Assembly (NCBI RefSeq): GCF_014322795.1
Contig: NZ_JAASTT010000002.1
Coordinates: 1 to 64,000, forward strand
Source of the DNA: Paenilisteria portnoyi
GTDB taxonomy: Bacteria; Bacillota; Bacilli; Lactobacillales; Listeriaceae
Direction: 5' to 3'
DNA: 64,000 nt
Shown here: positions 1 through 9,466 of the stretch, one piece after another
Layout of the letters: each line of letters starts with the position of its first letter
Position numbering within the stretch: the first letter of the stretch is position 1
Program-made: the position numbers and the translations under genes
Notes under the pieces: model-generated
Told to the model about the DNA's origin: nothing
What the model saw: only the letters and a program-made list of their open reading frames with translations
Database searches by the model: none

Positions 1-447
1 TGGCTAGAACTTCGGAAACTGGAGCTGACGTGGTGGACTGATAATAATTTGGTGGTTATTCATAGTTCAGCAATCCTATGTGCGGGAACGCTCCGGTTTT
101 TGACGTATCGTCGTTTCCAGATCTAGCTTTGTTGTGGTTCTTGAAAAGCGTCGTTTGCTTTTTTAGAACCTCAATATGCAGTGGAATGCAATGAGACTGC
201 CTTCCTTTTGGCTAGAACTTCGGAAACTGGAGCTGACGTGGTGGACTGATAATAATTTGGTGGTTATTCATAGTTCAGCAATCCTGTGTGCGGGAACGCT
301 CCGGTTTTTGACGTATCATCGCTTCCAGATCTAGCTTCAACGGCCAACTCCTCGAAAACTTCACGCCCTCCATAAAAAGCAAGATCGGCTTTTTACTGCG
401 GCCGCTCCAGTTTTTTTCGGAGCTGAACGGGCCGTTTCAGCTTTTCA
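1..447 (+). repeat. Intergenic structured repeat, tandem copy (element 1)
   Basis: No gene was found here. Bases 1-129 recur at 209-337 with few differences, a tandem period of 208 bp, so the window begins inside an array. Two hairpins are visible. H1 at 136-170 has GGTTCT paired with AGAACC at its base. H2 at 374-394 has arms AAAAAGC and GCTTTTT around a 7-nt loop. The same H1 and H2, with the same sizes, recur at 46972-47238 and 56407-56541. The 3' end (about 425-447) abuts the rpe stop codon and resembles the sequence abutting the MarR stop codon at 56760. The strand is assumed from the orientation shared by the three copies. Confidence 0.7.
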
Positions 448-1104
448 CTATTCCCCCACAATCTCTCTCAATTTATCCACAGCTTTCTCCCTATCCTTGT
501 TCCCGTAAATATAAGATCCGGCAACAAAGACATCGGCGCCGGCTGCGACGCATAGTGGGGCGGTTTTATCATCCACGCCGCCGTCTACTTCAATCTCGAT
601 GTTCAGGCCTTTTTCTTCAATCATTTGTTTCGCGGCTGTAATTTTTGGTAGCACTTCTTTAATAAAACTCTGTCCGCCAAATCCTGGGTTCACCGTCATA
701 AATAGGATCAAATCGACTTCTTCCAACACGTGTTTGATCATTTCAATCGGTGTTGCTGGATTTAAAACCACGCCTGCTTTCACGTCAAAGGAACGGATTA
801 ACTGCAATGTTCGGTGTAAATGCGTGCAGGCCTCTACATGTACGGAAATGTAGTCGGCGCCGGCTTTCGCGAATTCTGGAATATATAAATCTGGGTTTTC
901 AATCATCAAATGCACGTCTAGTGGTAGCTTCGTAACTGGGCGAATCGCTTTGACAACGCTCGGCCCAAATGTAATGTTAGGCACGAAATGTCCGTCCATC
1001 ACATCGACGTGAATGTAGTCTGCGCCATATCCTTCCACTTCCTTAATATCTGCTGCTAAATTGGCAAAGTCTGCACTAAGTATCGATGGAGCTATTTTTC
1101 CCAT
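448..1104 (-). CDS. rpe: Ribulose-phosphate 3-epimerase
   Basis: Interconverts ribulose-5-phosphate and xylulose-5-phosphate in the cytosolic pentose phosphate pathway. It is a 218-aa TIM barrel of normal family length. Visible motifs are APSILSADFANL at the N-terminus, HVDVMDGHFVPN (metal and acid/base residues), TVNPGFGGQ and EVDGGV near the C-terminus. The start is supported by a GAGAGG ribosome binding site inside the end of rsgA; only one base separates the rsgA stop from this ATG. It is the last gene of the rsgA-prkC-stp cluster, and a repeat element follows its stop directly. Confidence 0.97.
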   Translation of the reverse strand: MGKIAPSILSADFANLAADIKEVEGYGADYIHVDVMDGHFVPNITFGPSVVKAIRPVTKLPLDVHLMIENPDLYIPEFAKAGADYISVHVEACTHLHRTLQLIRSFDVKAGVVLNPATPIEMIKHVLEEVDLILFMTVNPGFGGQSFIKEVLPKITAAKQMIEEKGLNIEIEVDGGVDDKTAPLCVAAGADVFVAGSYIYGNKDREKAVDKLREIVGE

Positions 1105-1105
1105 G

Positions 1106-1993
1106 TTAATACCTCTCTTTTTTGTTTTTGACTTCGGTTAAAATTTGAATGTAATGTTTGTACCGGAAAGCTGCAATTTCGCCGTTCTCGACAGCCGTTT
1201 TCACAGCGCATTTCGGCTCATTTTCATGAACGCAACCGCGGAACTTACATTCGCCACGACGTCGGTCTATTTCTGGAAAGCAAAATTGGAGATTTTCAGT
1301 CGTTAAGTCGTCCATTTCAATCGAGCTAAAACCTGGTGTATCGGCAATGAAACCGTCACCGATTGTCATCAGTTCCACATGACGTGTCGTATGTTTTCCG
1401 CGCCCTAATACGAAGGAAATGACACCTGTCTCAATATCTAAATTCGGATTGAGCGCGTTCAGTAACGTCGATTTCCCAACACCGGATTGGCCTGCTATCA
1501 CAGCGATTTTCCCAGCAATAACGTCAAGAACCGCTTTTTTATCGATGTCCGTATTCGTTAACAACACCTGATACCCCGCTTCTTCATAGATCGCTTGGTA
1601 CTGGGCGATCTCCGCTTTTCGCGCTTCATCAGCCAAGTCCATTTTGCTGATACAAATAACGGGTTCCACATCTTCCAACTCAATCGCTACGAGGAATCGG
1701 TCTGCTAAATTAGCTGAGAAATCCGGCTCTACGGCTGAAAAAACGAGCAGGGCTAAATCTACATTCGCGATTGGTGGACGTACTAGCGCATTTTTCCGAG
1801 GAAGTAGCTCTAGCACGTAGCCTTCTTTTAAATTATCTGCTTGAAAAACGACATGATCGCCGACGAGTGGTGTCAATCCACGCTTTCTAAAATTACCACG
1901 CGCGCGACATTGATAGGTTTTGCCCTCGCAATAAACGTAATAAAAACCGCTTAACGCCTTCATAATTTGTCCTTCCAGAAAAGTCACCTTCAT
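1106..1993 (-). CDS. rsgA: Ribosome small subunit-dependent GTPase A
   Basis: Circularly permuted GTPase that checks late 30S maturation. An N-terminal OB fold is followed by the GTPase core (SKMD as G4, the P-loop GQSGVGKS, then DTPGF) and a C-terminal zinc finger with Cys and His spaced as CKFRGCVHENEPKC. The ATG at 1993 has no clear ribosome binding site. An AAGGTGA lies just inside it, correctly placed for a CTG at 1978 that would give a protein starting LEGQIMKAL, closer to the usual family N-terminus. The real product may therefore begin at 1978. The gene follows prkC by three bases. Confidence 0.95.
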   Translation of the reverse strand: MKVTFLEGQIMKALSGFYYVYCEGKTYQCRARGNFRKRGLTPLVGDHVVFQADNLKEGYVLELLPRKNALVRPPIANVDLALLVFSAVEPDFSANLADRFLVAIELEDVEPVICISKMDLADEARKAEIAQYQAIYEEAGYQVLLTNTDIDKKAVLDVIAGKIAVIAGQSGVGKSTLLNALNPNLDIETGVISFVLGRGKHTTRHVELMTIGDGFIADTPGFSSIEMDDLTTENLQFCFPEIDRRRGECKFRGCVHENEPKCAVKTAVENGEIAAFRYKHYIQILTEVKNKKERY

Positions 1994-1996
1994 TTC

Positions 1997-3955
1997 TTAT
2001 GAATTTGGATAATCAATGGTTTCCTCTAAAATGACGGTATTATCGCGAACGACTTTATACCCGCCTTGTGTGCCTTCTTCAATTTCAAAAGATAGCGTCT
2101 CGGTTGTATCTTTCGTGATATCCATTTCTTTGTAAGCTGTCGTCATACTGTTGTTCTTGTCTTGGATATAGATTTGAATATGCTGTGGTACGAGCGGATT
2201 TGCAGCTGGATCTTCCGGCTCATACTTGATCGTAATTGTCCGCTTGACCGTCTTCACTTCTTTTTCTTTCGGGCCTTTACTCATTACAACTGTCACTTTG
2301 TCGCCTTTATTTAATGAGGCTCCTGCTTCTGGTTTTTGTGAGATGACTTGGCCAGCGCCGACCGTATCGGAATATTCTTCACTGCCAACAGAAATGGTAA
2401 TATTGTTGGAGCTCGCATAGTCGTCTAAGCCGACTTGGTTAAATCCAGATAAGTCTTTTAACGTCAACGGCTGCGCGCCTTTACTCACTACAAATGAAAA
2501 TTCTGTATCTGCGGCAACGATTTCGCTTCCCGATGATGGGTCTTGCGAAATAATCACGCCAGAATCAACGGAATCGCTATATTCTTCGGTGTAGCTGACT
2601 TTTTTATAGCCTTGCTGATCTAGCACTTGTTTCACTGTGTCATATGTCTTACCGGTATAATCTTCTACTGTAATTTTCTTCGCACCAATACTCATATATA
2701 GATTGACCGTCGAGCCTTTTTCTTCGCCTGTTCCGATTTCAGGGTCGGTTTCGATGATTTTATCTTCCTCCACTTTATCGCTGTTCTTCTCAAACGTTTC
2801 TCCAACGACAAAGCCCGCGTCTTGCAGTTTTTGCACGGCGGTTTCTTTCGTATCATTCGCCACGTTTGGAATTTTCACCGTAGCTGGTGGACGGCCCATG
2901 AGCCAGAGCGCAACAATGATAATCGCGAATAAAAGAACAACCGCGGATATAATCCAGATTTTCTTTTTGTTGTTTTTCTTCTTTTTCGGTGGTTCAGTAG
3001 GTTCTTCCGGCTTTTCTGCGGCGCTAACCACCGTATTATCGAGGTTTTGCATCGCGCTTTTCGTTGCAATAATGGGAATCGTTTTCGTTTCGCCATCATC
3101 CATCGGGAATACGTATTTCGGCTCATTGCGCCGCTCTGGATCGAGCGCTGTTTTTAAATCGGCTTTCATCTCTTCCGCAGTTTGATAGCGTAAAAATGGA
3201 TCTTTGGCAGTCGCGCGAATCACGATATTTTCCAAGCTCTGTGGAACTGCTTCGTTCTCATCACGAATCGATGGGATACTGGCTTGTAAATGCTTGATTG
3301 CAATCGAAACCGGCGATTCACCATCATGCGGAACTTTTCCAACGAGCAGTTCGTAGAGCACTATTCCGAGCGAGTAAATGTCGGATTTTTGCGTTGCCAT
3401 CCCGCCACGAGCTTGTTCTGGTGACAAATAATGCACCGAGCCAAGTAGCGAATTGGTCTGCGTAATCGAAGTTTCAGAGAGTGCCATCGCGATACCGAAA
3501 TCGGTAATTTTCACAACGCCGTCATGGTCGATTAAAATATTTTGTGGCTTCAAATCACGATGGACGATATGTGCACTGTGGGCTACCGCAACAGCTGAAA
3601 CGATTTGGAGCATGATATCCACAGCTTTTTCGAATGGAATTGGATGGTTTTCATGAATGTACTGCTTTAAATCCATTCCTTCTACGTATTCCATTACGAT
3701 GTAGTGAAGATCGTTCTCCTCTCCTACATCGTAAATGCTAACAATGTTTGGATGCACCAAGCTTGTCGCTGATTGTGCTTCTCGTTGAAAACGGCGTATC
3801 AAGTTACTTTCATCTGCTAAATCAATACGCAACACTTTCACGGCCACATTACGATCAAGAATCATGTCATGTGCAAGAAAAACATTGGCCATTCCGCCGC
3901 CACCGATTGCGCTGACAACTTTGTAACGGTCATTAATTCGCTTGCCGATCATCAT
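1997..3955 (-). CDS. prkC: PASTA-domain Ser/Thr protein kinase
   Basis: Membrane Hanks-type kinase (PrkA/PrkC family) that senses muropeptides or lipid II and controls cell-wall homeostasis. The cytosolic kinase domain (about residues 1-270) has the glycine loop GGGGMANV, lysine 40 in AVKVL, HRDLKPQN, DFGIA and GSVHYLSPEQ. A lysine-rich stretch precedes one transmembrane helix at about 333-355. Three PASTA repeats follow (about 358-425, 426-493, 494-561), then a beta-rich tail of about 90 residues. Its start overlaps the stop of the phosphatase gene in an ATGATGA arrangement, so kinase and phosphatase are translationally coupled. Confidence 0.97.
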   Translation of the reverse strand: MMIGKRINDRYKVVSAIGGGGMANVFLAHDMILDRNVAVKVLRIDLADESNLIRRFQREAQSATSLVHPNIVSIYDVGEENDLHYIVMEYVEGMDLKQYIHENHPIPFEKAVDIMLQIVSAVAVAHSAHIVHRDLKPQNILIDHDGVVKITDFGIAMALSETSITQTNSLLGSVHYLSPEQARGGMATQKSDIYSLGIVLYELLVGKVPHDGESPVSIAIKHLQASIPSIRDENEAVPQSLENIVIRATAKDPFLRYQTAEEMKADLKTALDPERRNEPKYVFPMDDGETKTIPIIATKSAMQNLDNTVVSAAEKPEEPTEPPKKKKNNKKKIWIISAVVLLFAIIIVALWLMGRPPATVKIPNVANDTKETAVQKLQDAGFVVGETFEKNSDKVEEDKIIETDPEIGTGEEKGSTVNLYMSIGAKKITVEDYTGKTYDTVKQVLDQQGYKKVSYTEEYSDSVDSGVIISQDPSSGSEIVAADTEFSFVVSKGAQPLTLKDLSGFNQVGLDDYASSNNITISVGSEEYSDTVGAGQVISQKPEAGASLNKGDKVTVVMSKGPKEKEVKTVKRTITIKYEPEDPAANPLVPQHIQIYIQDKNNSMTTAYKEMDITKDTTETLSFEIEEGTQGGYKVVRDNTVILEETIDYPNS

Positions 3956-4710
3956 GATACATCCCTACCTTTCTTCCCTAGATTCCGTTCCAAAAGCAAC
4001 ACCGTGATGTTGTCTTCTCCCCCATTGGCATTCGCTTTCGTTATAAAAATGTCCGCTTTTTCTGCGAGCGTTCGTTTACTAGTTAATATCGCTTCCATTT
4101 CCTGTTTGGTCAACATATTGGATAAACCATCCGAACAAAGCAGCAACTGGTCCTTCGATTGAAATGGTAAAATAAAGACATCCGTATCCACATTTCCTTC
4201 GATCCCTAGCGCGCGTAACAAGATATTTTTGCGTGGATGGTTTTCCGCGTCTTCTTTCGTAATTTCCCCTTTACGAAGTAGCTCATTGACGAGCGAATGA
4301 TCTTCTGTGAGCTGTTCTAGTACGCCATTTTTCATAATGTAGCCGCGACTATCGCCAACGTTTGCCACGATGATTTGACTATTGGCAAAAACGGCGGCAA
4401 CAAGTGTTGTTCCCATACCTTGAAGTGTTGGGTCTTGTTTCGCATGCGCCAAAATTTGCTCGTTCACAGCTTGAATAGCCTCGCGGAACCATGAATCAAT
4501 CTCCGCAGCAGACTTCATATCCGCCACATCTCGCCACTTCTCGCTAAGCAAACGAACAGCCATTTCACTAGCAACATCGCCAGCTCTGTGACCACCCATT
4601 CCATCTGCAACGATGACTAACGGATTTCCGAGTTGATTTTCGAAAATGCCGCCGTTATCTTCATTATGATTTCTGATTCTGCCTCGATCTGTTCTAAATT
4701 CTGCATGCAT
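3952..4710 (-). CDS. stp: PP2C-family Ser/Thr phosphatase
   Basis: Metal-dependent protein phosphatase that reverses PrkC phosphorylation in the cytosol. It is 252 aa, the usual size. Metal-binding and catalytic motifs are RNHNEDNGG at the N-terminus, ADGMGGHRAGDVAS, ANVGDSRGY, EDHSLVNEL, CSDGLSNML and GGEDNITV. The gene overlaps the start of prkC, and a 60-bp gap separates it from rsmB upstream. The partner kinase next door and the intact DG and GD motifs make the call firm. Confidence 0.97.
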   Translation of the reverse strand: MHAEFRTDRGRIRNHNEDNGGIFENQLGNPLVIVADGMGGHRAGDVASEMAVRLLSEKWRDVADMKSAAEIDSWFREAIQAVNEQILAHAKQDPTLQGMGTTLVAAVFANSQIIVANVGDSRGYIMKNGVLEQLTEDHSLVNELLRKGEITKEDAENHPRKNILLRALGIEGNVDTDVFILPFQSKDQLLLCSDGLSNMLTKQEMEAILTSKRTLAEKADIFITKANANGGEDNITVLLLERNLGKKGRDVS

Positions 4711-4770
4711 ATTACTTACACCTCACATTGCCGGGAAAATTTCAAACGTTAAAAACGGTCTTCCCATTGC

Positions 4771-6108
4771 TTATTTGTTGGTTACTTTGCGGAATGCGGC
4801 GATGAAGAAACCGTCACTTCCGATATCTGTCGGCACTAATTCGAGGTAATCTCCTTGTACGTAAGGAATCATTTTTTCAGGGACGTGTACTTGTTCTAAT
4901 TGGAATTCCGGATGATTTCTGAGGAAGTTCTCCACAACACCGCGGTTTTCCGTTTGGTCAATCGTACACGTACTATATATTAATATACCATTTTCTTTGA
5001 GCAATGCGCCAACCTCAGCTAAAATTGCTTGCTGAATCCGCGCTAAATTCTCGATATCTGACTCTGTTTTACTATACTTAATGTCCGGTTTACGACGCAA
5101 AACGCCAAATCCAGAACATGGAGCATCCACCAAAACACGATCAAAGCTTCCCGGTGCAAAAAGTTCACTCGCTTTTCTGGCATCCAATACTTCCGTTGTG
5201 ATATTCGTCAAATCAAGACGTTTCGCCGCTTTATTCACAAGTTTCGTTTTATGCGGATGGATATCAAGCGCGACAATTTCACCCGTGTTATGCATTTTTT
5301 CAGCGATATGCGTCGTTTTCCCACCTGGCGCCGAACATGCATCGAGCACACGTAAACCATCTTCGAGTTGCAAAGCATGCGCGACAAGCATCGAACTCTC
5401 ATCTTGAATCGTACAGCGACCGTTATGGTAAGCTTGCGTTTCGGCAATCGAGCCGCGTTCCATCATGAGAGCTTCTGGAATATAAGCGTTTTGCTCCGTT
5501 TCAATACCTTGCGCGGAAAGCTCGGCTTGTAGTTCCGCAACCGTCACTTTATTTTCATTAACACGAATACTCTGCGACGGCGCCTCTAAAAAGGACAACC
5601 CGATTTCGCGCGTTTTCTCAGCACCGAATTGTGCGATCCAACGCTTCACGAGCCATGTCGGCAAACTAGATTCCACGGCGATTTGCTCCGTTTCGTTGCT
5701 AATATCCTCGATTTTTGGCACACCTTTACGAATCACATTCCGCAACACACCATTCACGAATTTCGTCACGCCATCATGCCCACGTTCACGCGCAATTTCG
5801 CCCGCCTCATGTAAAATCGCATGCTCCGGAACTTTATCGAGAAACTCTAATTGATACACTGATAACCGCAACAAATTCAAAACCCAATTTTCAGGAGCTT
5901 GTCGCAAAAATGGCGCTAAGTAAAAATCGAGCGTGATGCGTCGTTGCGTCGTACCGTAAACGAGCTCGGTTAGAAGCCCACGGTCCATTTGATTTAAATC
6001 ACTATTTTTAAGCGCGTCGTTGATTAGTAAATGACTAAACGACTGGTTATTTTCGATTTTCTCGATTAAGTCCAACGCTATTTCGCGGACTGTTTCTGGT
6101 TTTTTCAT
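4771..6108 (-). CDS. rsmB: 16S rRNA (cytosine-967-C5) methyltransferase
   Basis: SAM-dependent methyltransferase (Sun/RsmB) modifying C967 of 16S rRNA. An N-terminal NusB-like RNA-binding domain (about 1-140) precedes a Rossmann methyltransferase domain with the SAM motif DACSAPGGKTTH, the DAPCSGFGVLRRKPD loop carrying one catalytic cysteine, and STCTI carrying the second. Its length of 445 aa is normal. The ATG overlaps the fmt stop (TGA inside ATGA), indicating coupled translation with fmt. Confidence 0.96.
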   Translation of the reverse strand: MKKPETVREIALDLIEKIENNQSFSHLLINDALKNSDLNQMDRGLLTELVYGTTQRRITLDFYLAPFLRQAPENWVLNLLRLSVYQLEFLDKVPEHAILHEAGEIARERGHDGVTKFVNGVLRNVIRKGVPKIEDISNETEQIAVESSLPTWLVKRWIAQFGAEKTREIGLSFLEAPSQSIRVNENKVTVAELQAELSAQGIETEQNAYIPEALMMERGSIAETQAYHNGRCTIQDESSMLVAHALQLEDGLRVLDACSAPGGKTTHIAEKMHNTGEIVALDIHPHKTKLVNKAAKRLDLTNITTEVLDARKASELFAPGSFDRVLVDAPCSGFGVLRRKPDIKYSKTESDIENLARIQQAILAEVGALLKENGILIYSTCTIDQTENRGVVENFLRNHPEFQLEQVHVPEKMIPYVQGDYLELVPTDIGSDGFFIAAFRKVTNK

Positions 6109-7049
6109 ATGTCACCGAACCTTGTTTCTAGATTTAGATGTTGCCCGGCCCCCGCCATATAGTCAGCAACAGCCATTTTTTGCTTACCTGCTGGTTGCAC
6201 GATTTCCGGCACGATGACCGTTTTGTCACCTGTCGCAATCGCAAAATCGTGTTTTGTCGTCCAGACAATTTGTCCCGCCAACGCTTGTTTATCCGTCTCT
6301 TCAATGCGCGCCTGCCAAATTTTAAAAGGATTCCCTGCAAGCGTCGTGTACGCGACTGGCCACGGCGACAACCCACGAATCTGGTTGAAAATCGCACGAC
6401 CATCACGCGTCCAGTCGATTTTTTCCTGCTCCCGCTTAATGTTCGGCGCAAACGTCACAAGACTCGCGTCCTGCGGCTCCGGCGTCAATTTTCCAGCGAG
6501 CAAATCTGGCAGTGTATCCATCAACAGCGACGCACCAACCGCGCTCAGCTTCTCGAACATCGTCCCGACATTATCCGCGTCCGTAATCGGAATACTGCGG
6601 CGCGACAACATATCGCCAGCGTCCAACTTCTCGACCATGTACATAATCGTCACGCCCGTCTCCGTTTTCCCATCCAGAATCGCATAATGCACCGGCGCCC
6701 CGCCACGATACTCCGGCAACAGCGACGCATGCACGTTGATACAACCATGTTTCGGCGACTCCAACAACGCATTCGGTAAAATCTGTCCATATGCCGCCGT
6801 CACAATCAAATCCGCGCCGAGTCCAATCAATTCATCCAATTCAGGCGAACTGCGCAACTTCTCCGGCTGGTAAACAGGAATCCCACGCGCAACCGCGGCC
6901 TCCTTCACTGGTGGCGGCGTCAACACACGCTTACGCCCCACCGCACGATCCGGCTGCGTCACGACCGCAATCACCTCATATTTATCCGCGACTTGCTCTA
7001 AAACAGGCACCGAAAAAGCCGGCGTCCCCATAAAAATTATTTTCGTCAT
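6105..7049 (-). CDS. fmt: Methionyl-tRNA formyltransferase
   Basis: Formylates initiator Met-tRNA using 10-formyl-tetrahydrofolate. Visible are FMGTPAFSVPVL at the N-terminus, the folate and active-site motif HASLLPEYRGGAP, and a C-terminal OB-like tRNA-binding domain. An ATG two codons further upstream (7055) lies only 2 bases after AAAGGAG, whereas the ATG at 7049 has an 8-base spacing and starts MTKIIFMG, so 7049 is preferred (314 aa). A 13-bp gap separates it from priA and it overlaps rsmB by 4 bases. Confidence 0.96.
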   Translation of the reverse strand: MTKIIFMGTPAFSVPVLEQVADKYEVIAVVTQPDRAVGRKRVLTPPPVKEAAVARGIPVYQPEKLRSSPELDELIGLGADLIVTAAYGQILPNALLESPKHGCINVHASLLPEYRGGAPVHYAILDGKTETGVTIMYMVEKLDAGDMLSRRSIPITDADNVGTMFEKLSAVGASLLMDTLPDLLAGKLTPEPQDASLVTFAPNIKREQEKIDWTRDGRAIFNQIRGLSPWPVAYTTLAGNPFKIWQARIEETDKQALAGQIVWTTKHDFAIATGDKTVIVPEIVQPAGKQKMAVADYMAGAGQHLNLETRFGDI

Positions 7050-7062
7050 TCTCATTTCTCCT

Positions 7063-9465
7063 TTACATCATCACAAACGGCTGCACGTCCATCGTGATCG
7101 TCAGTCCTTTAACTTGCTCTTTTTGATAGTGCAGTAAAATATTTTTCAGTTCAGCCTTCAGTTCCGGCTCCACTTTATATTTAATAATACATTGATAGCG
7201 ATATTTATTCTTAATCCGCGCAATCGAACTCGGCACCGGCCCCAGAATAATCGCATCCGGACCCAACTTCCCTTGCAAAAATTGCGTAATCTCCTGAATC
7301 GTCCGCACCGCCTTCATTTCATCCTCGTCGCTCACATTAATCAGCGTCAAATAGTAAAACGGCGGATACGAGCCAATTTTTCGAACGCGCATCTCGTGGT
7401 TGTAAAAACCAATATAATCATGCGTCTTCGCAAACTGAATACTATAATGTTCCGGGTTATAACTCTGCACAATAACCTCACCCGTCAACTCATGCCGTCC
7501 CGCGCGACCACTCACTTGCGTCAACAACTGGAATGTTTTCTCCGACGCCCGAAAATCCGGCAAGTTCAGCATCGTGTCCGCATTCAGCACCCCGACAAGC
7601 GTAATATCCGGAAAATCCAGACCCTTCGCAATCATCTGCGTCCCTAAGAGCACATCCGCTTCCTTATCCCGAAACTGGTTCAGCAACTTCTCATGCGAGC
7701 CCTTTTTCGACGTCGTATCCACATCCATCCGAATCACACGCGCCTCCGGAATCAATTTTGCCAAACTCTCCTGCACCTTCTGCGTCCCCGTTCCAAAGTA
7801 CCGAATCTGCTCACTTTCGCAACTCGGACAATGGTTCGGCACACCTTCTTGGTACCCGCAATAATGGCATTTCATCTGATTATGCGCCTGATGATACGTC
7901 AGCGAAATGCTACAATTCGGGCATTCCACAACATACCCACAATCCCGACACATCACAAACGACGAATACCCGCGTCGGTTCAGCAGCAACACAATCTGCT
8001 CCTTTTTCGCCAGCCGATCCTTGATTTTTTCCAACAACACTTGCGAAAATTCCGTCCGGTTCTCGTTGCGCAATTCCTCACTCATGTCGACCACTTCAAC
8101 CTCTGGAAGCGCCGTATCGTTCACACGCGTTGGCAACTCAAGCAGCGTATACCGCTTTTTCCCAGCCCGCGCAAACGACTCCAAAGACGGCGTCGCACTA
8201 CCAAGCACCACCGGGCAACCATACCGCTTCGCCCGCTCAATCGCCACGTCCCGCGCATGATACCGCGGATTATCCTCCTGCTTATAGCTCGTTTCATGTT
8301 CCTCATCAATAATAATAATTCCGAGCTTCAAAAATGGTGCAAAAACCGCAGAACGCGCCCCAACAACAACCTTGGCTTTCCCCTGCTCAATTTTGCGCCA
8401 TTCATCGTATTTCTCACCCGCCGAAAGCGCACTATGAAGCACCGCGACCAATTTCCCGAAGCGACGTTTAAAACGCTCCACCATTTGCGGCGTCAGCGCA
8501 ATCTCCGGAACGAGCACAATCGCCTCTTTTCCAGCCACAAGCACCGCCTCAATCGACTGCAAATAAATCTCGGTTTTCCCGCTCCCAGTCACGCCGTGCA
8601 ACAAGAACGTCTCCTGAACGCCAGCCTCAGCCGAAGCCACAATCGCATCCCGCGCCGCCTGCTGATCTGGCAATAACGGTAACGGCGTACTCGCTTGGAA
8701 ATCATGATGCTCATACGGATCCCGCGACACATGCTGATCCACTATTTCAATCAAGCCAAGCGCCGCCACCTTCTGAATCGTCACATCCGTCGTCTGAACG
8801 GTTTCCCGAAGCGCCTTCACGGAAATAAACTCCCCATCAAACACCTGGAAAAACTGCAAAATCTTGATCTGCGCTTTGGCACCTTTCGAAAGCCCCGCAA
8901 TCGCATCCTCTAACTGCTGTACAGTCGCGCGCGGTTTCACGACACGCATCGTTTTTTTCGTCACCTTATTCTTAACCTGATACACCAATTCAACGAGACC
9001 ATCCTTCATCCACTTTTGAAGCGTTGGCAAGACTCCGAGCTGTTCCGCCCGTTTCCAATCCATCGTCTCATACCCTTCAAAAAGCCGCTCCGCCTCATCA
9101 TTTTCCGTATCCAACAACACAAAGTACTTCTCATATTTCGCGCGCAAAGCCGCCGGTAGCATCGCCTGATACGCCGTAATCCGGTAAGCCAGCGTCTCCT
9201 CAGAAATCCAATCCCCCAGCTCCAAAAGCTCCGCATTCAAAACCGGCGCCAAATCCATCATTTCCCGAATCTCTTTCAACTTGGCGAATTCGCTCGTGTC
9301 CGACGTTCCAACAACAAAGCCCTGCAACGCCCGATTCCCAAATGGCACCGAAACCCGCATCCCAGGCCGAACAATCTCCTGCCAAGCCTCCGGAATCAGA
9401 TAATCAAATGGCCGATCCACCTGCATCGCCGGCACATCCACAATCACTTGAGCCACTTTTGCCAT
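7063..9465 (-). CDS. priA: Primosomal protein N' (replication restart helicase)
   Basis: 3'-5' helicase that reloads the replisome at collapsed forks. Its 800 aa comprise an N-terminal 3'BD fold, a winged-helix region, helicase lobe 1 with Walker A GVTGSGKTEIY and DEEHE, a zinc-binding insertion with paired CxxC motifs (CRDCGYVVECPNC and CHYCGY with CPSC), and helicase lobe 2 with TQMIAKGLDFP and QVSGRAGR. The start MAKVAQVIV is one base after the coaBC stop. The gene is GC-richer than the neighbouring island, which produces long spurious antisense ORFs. Confidence 0.97.
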   Translation of the reverse strand: MAKVAQVIVDVPAMQVDRPFDYLIPEAWQEIVRPGMRVSVPFGNRALQGFVVGTSDTSEFAKLKEIREMMDLAPVLNAELLELGDWISEETLAYRITAYQAMLPAALRAKYEKYFVLLDTENDEAERLFEGYETMDWKRAEQLGVLPTLQKWMKDGLVELVYQVKNKVTKKTMRVVKPRATVQQLEDAIAGLSKGAKAQIKILQFFQVFDGEFISVKALRETVQTTDVTIQKVAALGLIEIVDQHVSRDPYEHHDFQASTPLPLLPDQQAARDAIVASAEAGVQETFLLHGVTGSGKTEIYLQSIEAVLVAGKEAIVLVPEIALTPQMVERFKRRFGKLVAVLHSALSAGEKYDEWRKIEQGKAKVVVGARSAVFAPFLKLGIIIIDEEHETSYKQEDNPRYHARDVAIERAKRYGCPVVLGSATPSLESFARAGKKRYTLLELPTRVNDTALPEVEVVDMSEELRNENRTEFSQVLLEKIKDRLAKKEQIVLLLNRRGYSSFVMCRDCGYVVECPNCSISLTYHQAHNQMKCHYCGYQEGVPNHCPSCESEQIRYFGTGTQKVQESLAKLIPEARVIRMDVDTTSKKGSHEKLLNQFRDKEADVLLGTQMIAKGLDFPDITLVGVLNADTMLNLPDFRASEKTFQLLTQVSGRAGRHELTGEVIVQSYNPEHYSIQFAKTHDYIGFYNHEMRVRKIGSYPPFYYLTLINVSDEDEMKAVRTIQEITQFLQGKLGPDAIILGPVPSSIARIKNKYRYQCIIKYKVEPELKAELKNILLHYQKEQVKGLTITMDVQPFVMM

Positions 9466-9466
9466 C

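Noticed and set aside
7693-8676. 327-codon plus-strand ORF
   Set aside because: Antisense to priA in a GC-richer region; Arg/His-rich translation without domains or start signals. Shadow frame.
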